A stretch of DNA of 64,000 bases from Bacteroidales bacterium UBA5219 (GTDB lineage Bacteria > Bacteroidota > Bacteroidia > Bacteroidales > ML635J-15): assembly GCA_002412425.1 (NCBI GenBank), contig DHVB01000021.1, forward strand, positions 1 to 64,000, read 5' to 3'. The notes below the pieces were generated by a model. That model was given only the letters and a program-made list of their open reading frames with translations. It searched no databases and was not told the origin of the DNA. How positions within the stretch are numbered: position 1 is the first letter of the stretch; the number at the start of each line of letters is the position of its first letter. This document shows positions 61,319 through 64,000 of the stretch, in pieces. The position numbers were made by a program, and so were the translations under genes.

Positions 61319-61777
61319 ATGAGGTTTTATAAAATATTTATATTTGGCTTACTTATATTATTGTTTTTTGAATCAAATTCTCAAAATATATATGATAATT
61401 TGGGAGTTTTAGACACAGTAGAAGGAGTGTGTAAAATAAGAAAAATCAAAAAATCAAAAAACAAAACAGGTTATGCTATTTATGCAGAAGCAGAAATAAA
61501 AGGAGGTAAAGCACGGTTTGTAATAGTTTCATTAATGGCTAATGGTAAAATAAAAAATAAAGATATTAAAAAAATAAAAAGAAATAAACATTACTATTTT
61601 CAGCTTTTTTCATATCGTCCTCATAGGGGTAGTTCTGGTTTTTTATATTGTCCATATCTGATAGATTATCAAGAAGTTTTTATTGATGGGAAAAATATAA
61701 TTATAGATAAAACTCATTATTTACGAGCAGTTTATACCACCCCAAACCTAAAAGGTTTATATTATTTAAAACCTTAA
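61319..61777 (+). CDS. Small secreted basic hypothetical protein
   Basis: A 152-residue product with a signal peptide (FIFGLLILLFFESNSQN). The mature protein is very basic, with a lysine-rich stretch around residues 40-50 and 75-90 (KNKDIKKIKRNK). No domain is recognised. It converges with the DEAD-box helicase gene, only 2 bases apart, and has a TAAATTTG box upstream. Possibly a cell-surface or nucleic-acid-binding protein, but that is only a guess from charge. Confidence 0.55.
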   Translation: MRFYKIFIFGLLILLFFESNSQNIYDNLGVLDTVEGVCKIRKIKKSKNKTGYAIYAEAEIKGGKARFVIVSLMANGKIKNKDIKKIKRNKHYYFQLFSYRPHRGSSGFLYCPYLIDYQEVFIDGKNIIIDKTHYLRAVYTTPNLKGLYYLKP

Positions 61778-61779
61778 GA

Positions 61780-63051
61780 TTACTTCCTTTTCTTCCTTTT
61801 TTGCTTAGTATTAATATTTCTTTTTTCGTGGAAAGCACCGCCTCCTTTAGAAATGTCTGGAGCTTTTGTAATTTGTTTATGTGTAAAAGCTGGTTTTTCG
61901 AACTCCAATAGGCAATCTATTTTTGGAATTCCTTGAGGAAAACTTTCCTCTTTAGTGTTTTCGCCTGCAATTTTTTTAATTTCTTCAAAATATTTTTCTT
62001 CGTAAGGAGCATACATTAAAATTGAAATTCCCGTTTTGCCTGCTCTTGCAGTTCTTCCAATTCTATGAATATAGTCAGAAGCATTTTCAGGAACAGAAAA
62101 ATTAATAACATGACTTATATCTGAAAAATCTAATCCGCGAGCAACAACATCTGTAGCTATAAGAGAACGTATTTTTCTTTTTTCAAAATTTTTAATAGTA
62201 TTAAAACGATAATTTTGTGATTTGTTAGAATGTATTATTCCTAAATCTTCAAATTCGCTACTTAGCTTGTCAAACACTAAATCTGCTTGTCGTTTATCTG
62301 CTACAAAAATCAAATTTTTTATAAACTCATCTTTTTGAGAAAGTAGCACTTTTAAAAATTCAACTTTTGTATTAAAATTTTGAACAGGGAAAAATGTTTG
62401 TTTAATTTTTTCTACAGGCGTTGATTCTACATCAACTTCTATTTTTTCTGGTGAGTTAAAGTATGATTTTATAAATTCTTCTACATTTTCGCTTAAACTT
62501 GATGAAAACATTAAATGTTGGCGTTTGTTTGGAAGCATTTCGAAAATTTGCTCTATTTGTGGTCTAAAGCCTAATGATAGCATTTCGTCAACTTCGTCAA
62601 TTACAATTTTTTTTACATTGCTAAATCTAATAACTCCAGTAACGGCAATGTCGTAAAGTCTGCCAGGTGTTCCAACTAAAATATCTGCACCATCGTCGAA
62701 AACATAATCTTTTTGTGTATTTATATTTACTCCACCAAACACTCCTTTTATTCTTACGCTTTTATATTTAGAGATTTTTTCGGCTTCTTCGCAAACTTGC
62801 ACAACCAATTCTCGAGTGGGAACAAGAATAATAACTCTTGGATTTTTTTGATTAGAATATTCTAATTGACTTAAAATAGGCAAAAGATAAGCTAAAGTTT
62901 TTCCAGTTCCTGTTTTTGCTATTCCTACAACATCAACTCCAGAGGTAATTCGTCTAAAGCATTTTTGCTGAATAGGAGTGGGGTAAACATATTCTAAATC
63001 TTCTAATGCGTTTAATAATGGTTTGGCTACTCGTAGGTCTATAAAATTCAT
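61780..63051 (-). CDS. DEAD-box-type RNA helicase
   Basis: A 423-residue ATP-dependent RNA helicase. Motifs in order: Q motif (PTPIQ), Walker A AKTGTGKT near residue 45, PTRELVVQ, motif II as DEVD rather than DEAD, motif III as SSS rather than SAT, then ATDVVARGLDF and HRIGRTARAGKTG. The C-terminal tail is basic (KRNINTKQKRKKRK), as in RhlE/CsdA relatives. It probably acts in ribosome assembly or mRNA turnover. It lies 21 bases downstream of the PorU2-like gene. Confidence 0.92.
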   Translation of the reverse strand: MNFIDLRVAKPLLNALEDLEYVYPTPIQQKCFRRITSGVDVVGIAKTGTGKTLAYLLPILSQLEYSNQKNPRVIILVPTRELVVQVCEEAEKISKYKSVRIKGVFGGVNINTQKDYVFDDGADILVGTPGRLYDIAVTGVIRFSNVKKIVIDEVDEMLSLGFRPQIEQIFEMLPNKRQHLMFSSSLSENVEEFIKSYFNSPEKIEVDVESTPVEKIKQTFFPVQNFNTKVEFLKVLLSQKDEFIKNLIFVADKRQADLVFDKLSSEFEDLGIIHSNKSQNYRFNTIKNFEKRKIRSLIATDVVARGLDFSDISHVINFSVPENASDYIHRIGRTARAGKTGISILMYAPYEEKYFEEIKKIAGENTKEESFPQGIPKIDCLLEFEKPAFTHKQITKAPDISKGGGAFHEKRNINTKQKRKKRK

Positions 63052-63072
63052 TGTTTTTTGTTCTTAAATTAT

Positions 63073-64000
63073 TTATCTCAACAAATACATTTTCCCAATT
63101 TCTTTCTTAAAATATTTGTCGGCTTCTGTTTCTCTTAACTCAATTTCTTTTCCATTTATTTTAATGCTTACTTGATAAAAGTAAACACCATTTGCAAGCT
63201 GGTCGCCATACATATCTTTTCCGTCCCAAGCGTATTCGCTAATGTTTTTTCCGATACGAATGCTTCCAAATTCGTCTAAAAATATTGTTTTTACAAGTGT
63301 GCCTGTAACTGTAAAAATATCAATTCTTAATTCGTCTGGAATTTCGCTACCTGTAAGTTCGAACACAAAACGTGTTGAAGTAGAAAATGGATTTGGATAA
63401 TTTAGCAAGCGGCTTATTGTTGCTTTGTTTATTATTTCAAAATCTATACTATAATCATTTTCTCCAGACTCGTTACCCGATACGTCAACAGCTTGAACTT
63501 TAAGCCTATACATTCCATCTTTTTTGAAAATTGGTTTGTACAATATTTTGCAAGAATTATCTGGCAAAGCTGCTGGTGTCCATTCAATAGTTTCTTCAGG
63601 ATTTTCTTGTAAGCCAAAATAAACTCGTTTTTCAGTTCCTGTTGTTAAATCGCTTAGGTAAATTCTAAATAACGAAGTGTCGTTTAGTGCCAAATATTTA
63701 TTTTCATCTTTGAGTTTTATCAATATTTCAGGTTTTGCCGAAATAATTTCTCCGTTCATAATATATCTACCATCGAAACTTACGTCTAAAAGAGGATTTG
63801 TAATATCGCCTTGAACAAAGAAATATTTATTTGCAATATTATTAAAATGATATTGTTCTGCTTGGTAATAAATTCCTGTTTGCGGATTTGTAGGATTAAA
63901 TTCTACCCAAATTGAGTATATTCCTTTCATTCCCATGCTTGAAAAGCTAATAGTATCTTTTAAAATATCTCCAGCAGGGTGGGGTCTAAGTCTTTTTCTT
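63073..64000 (-). CDS. C-terminal part of a PorU2-like T9SS protein (partial)
   Basis: The reading frame stays open to the window edge, so the gene's N-terminal part is missing. The visible 309 residues start RKRLRPHPAGDILKDTISFS and continue with MKGIYSIWVEFNP. They then have an Ig-like region and a FlgD/CHU_C-type C-terminal domain (PNPFSTSTRFVFELTG, SEYAWDGKDMYGDQLANGVYFYQV). This end resembles the PorU2/C25-peptidase-type proteins of Bacteroidota, but no protease motif is visible here. A generic large T9SS-exported protein remains possible. Confidence 0.65.
   Translation of the reverse strand, partial: RKRLRPHPAGDILKDTISFSSMGMKGIYSIWVEFNPTNPQTGIYYQAEQYHFNNIANKYFFVQGDITNPLLDVSFDGRYIMNGEIISAKPEILIKLKDENKYLALNDTSLFRIYLSDLTTGTEKRVYFGLQENPEETIEWTPAALPDNSCKILYKPIFKKDGMYRLKVQAVDVSGNESGENDYSIDFEIINKATISRLLNYPNPFSTSTRFVFELTGSEIPDELRIDIFTVTGTLVKTIFLDEFGSIRIGKNISEYAWDGKDMYGDQLANGVYFYQVSIKINGKEIELRETEADKYFKKEIGKMYLLR

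Overview
This AT-rich window (about 30% G+C by eye) looks like the chromosome of a member of the Bacteroidota. Several signals agree. Many secreted proteins end in type IX secretion (T9SS) sorting tails. There is a TonB-dependent receptor with a carboxypeptidase-like N-terminal domain, an IPExxxVDY-family protein, and the end of a PorU2-like protein. Promoters carry the TAnnTTTG box of this phylum, and clear Shine-Dalgarno sequences are missing. The genus cannot be read from the sequence. No rRNA, tRNA or CRISPR array was seen, and no gene-free stretch exceeds 300 bases.

Layout, left part. Bases 20-1661 look like an integron-type gene cassette: a UDG-superfamily protein and a secreted protein, closed by an attC-like hairpin. 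Bases 1752-10240 form a tight minus-strand operon: a propeller protein, a lipoprotein, a DUF5723 protein, an O-antigen-ligase-like protein, guanine deaminase and 3-methyladenine glycosylase. Next come a lytic transglycosylase, an OFA-type transporter, a YgjP-like peptidase, EF-P, a lipoprotein and a Sel1 protein (10.4-17.7 kb). Two giant paralogous surface proteins fill 17.8-27.1 kb. Each has an FG-GAP propeller, 9 or 10 MBG repeats and a T9SS tail.

Middle part. Bases 27.3-31.2 kb hold a small defence-type island: a restriction enzyme with its DNA methyltransferase, a PD-(D/E)XK/DUF5655 nuclease and a small protein of unknown role. It abuts a 49-codon fragment resembling the start of an S41 peptidase, which suggests an insertion or replacement. 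Then follow a secreted endonuclease I, purN, the acpP-fabF-rnc cluster, a Wzx-like flippase, mutL, two tandem rhomboid proteases and an EEP-family protein (to 42.5 kb). A NifU-C protein and Mrp (Fe-S maturation) precede three genes of the WbpA/WbpB/WbpD UDP-sugar pathway. The matching aminotransferase WbpE is not in the window.

Right part. A Big_5 lipoprotein and ribD are on the minus strand. A TonB receptor is paired with a secreted PKD protein and ends at a clear terminator. A six-gene envelope operon runs from coaX to a CorC-like protein and includes lptC. Carbamate kinase, two small secreted orphans, a DEAD-box helicase and the C-terminal part of a PorU2-like protein finish the window.
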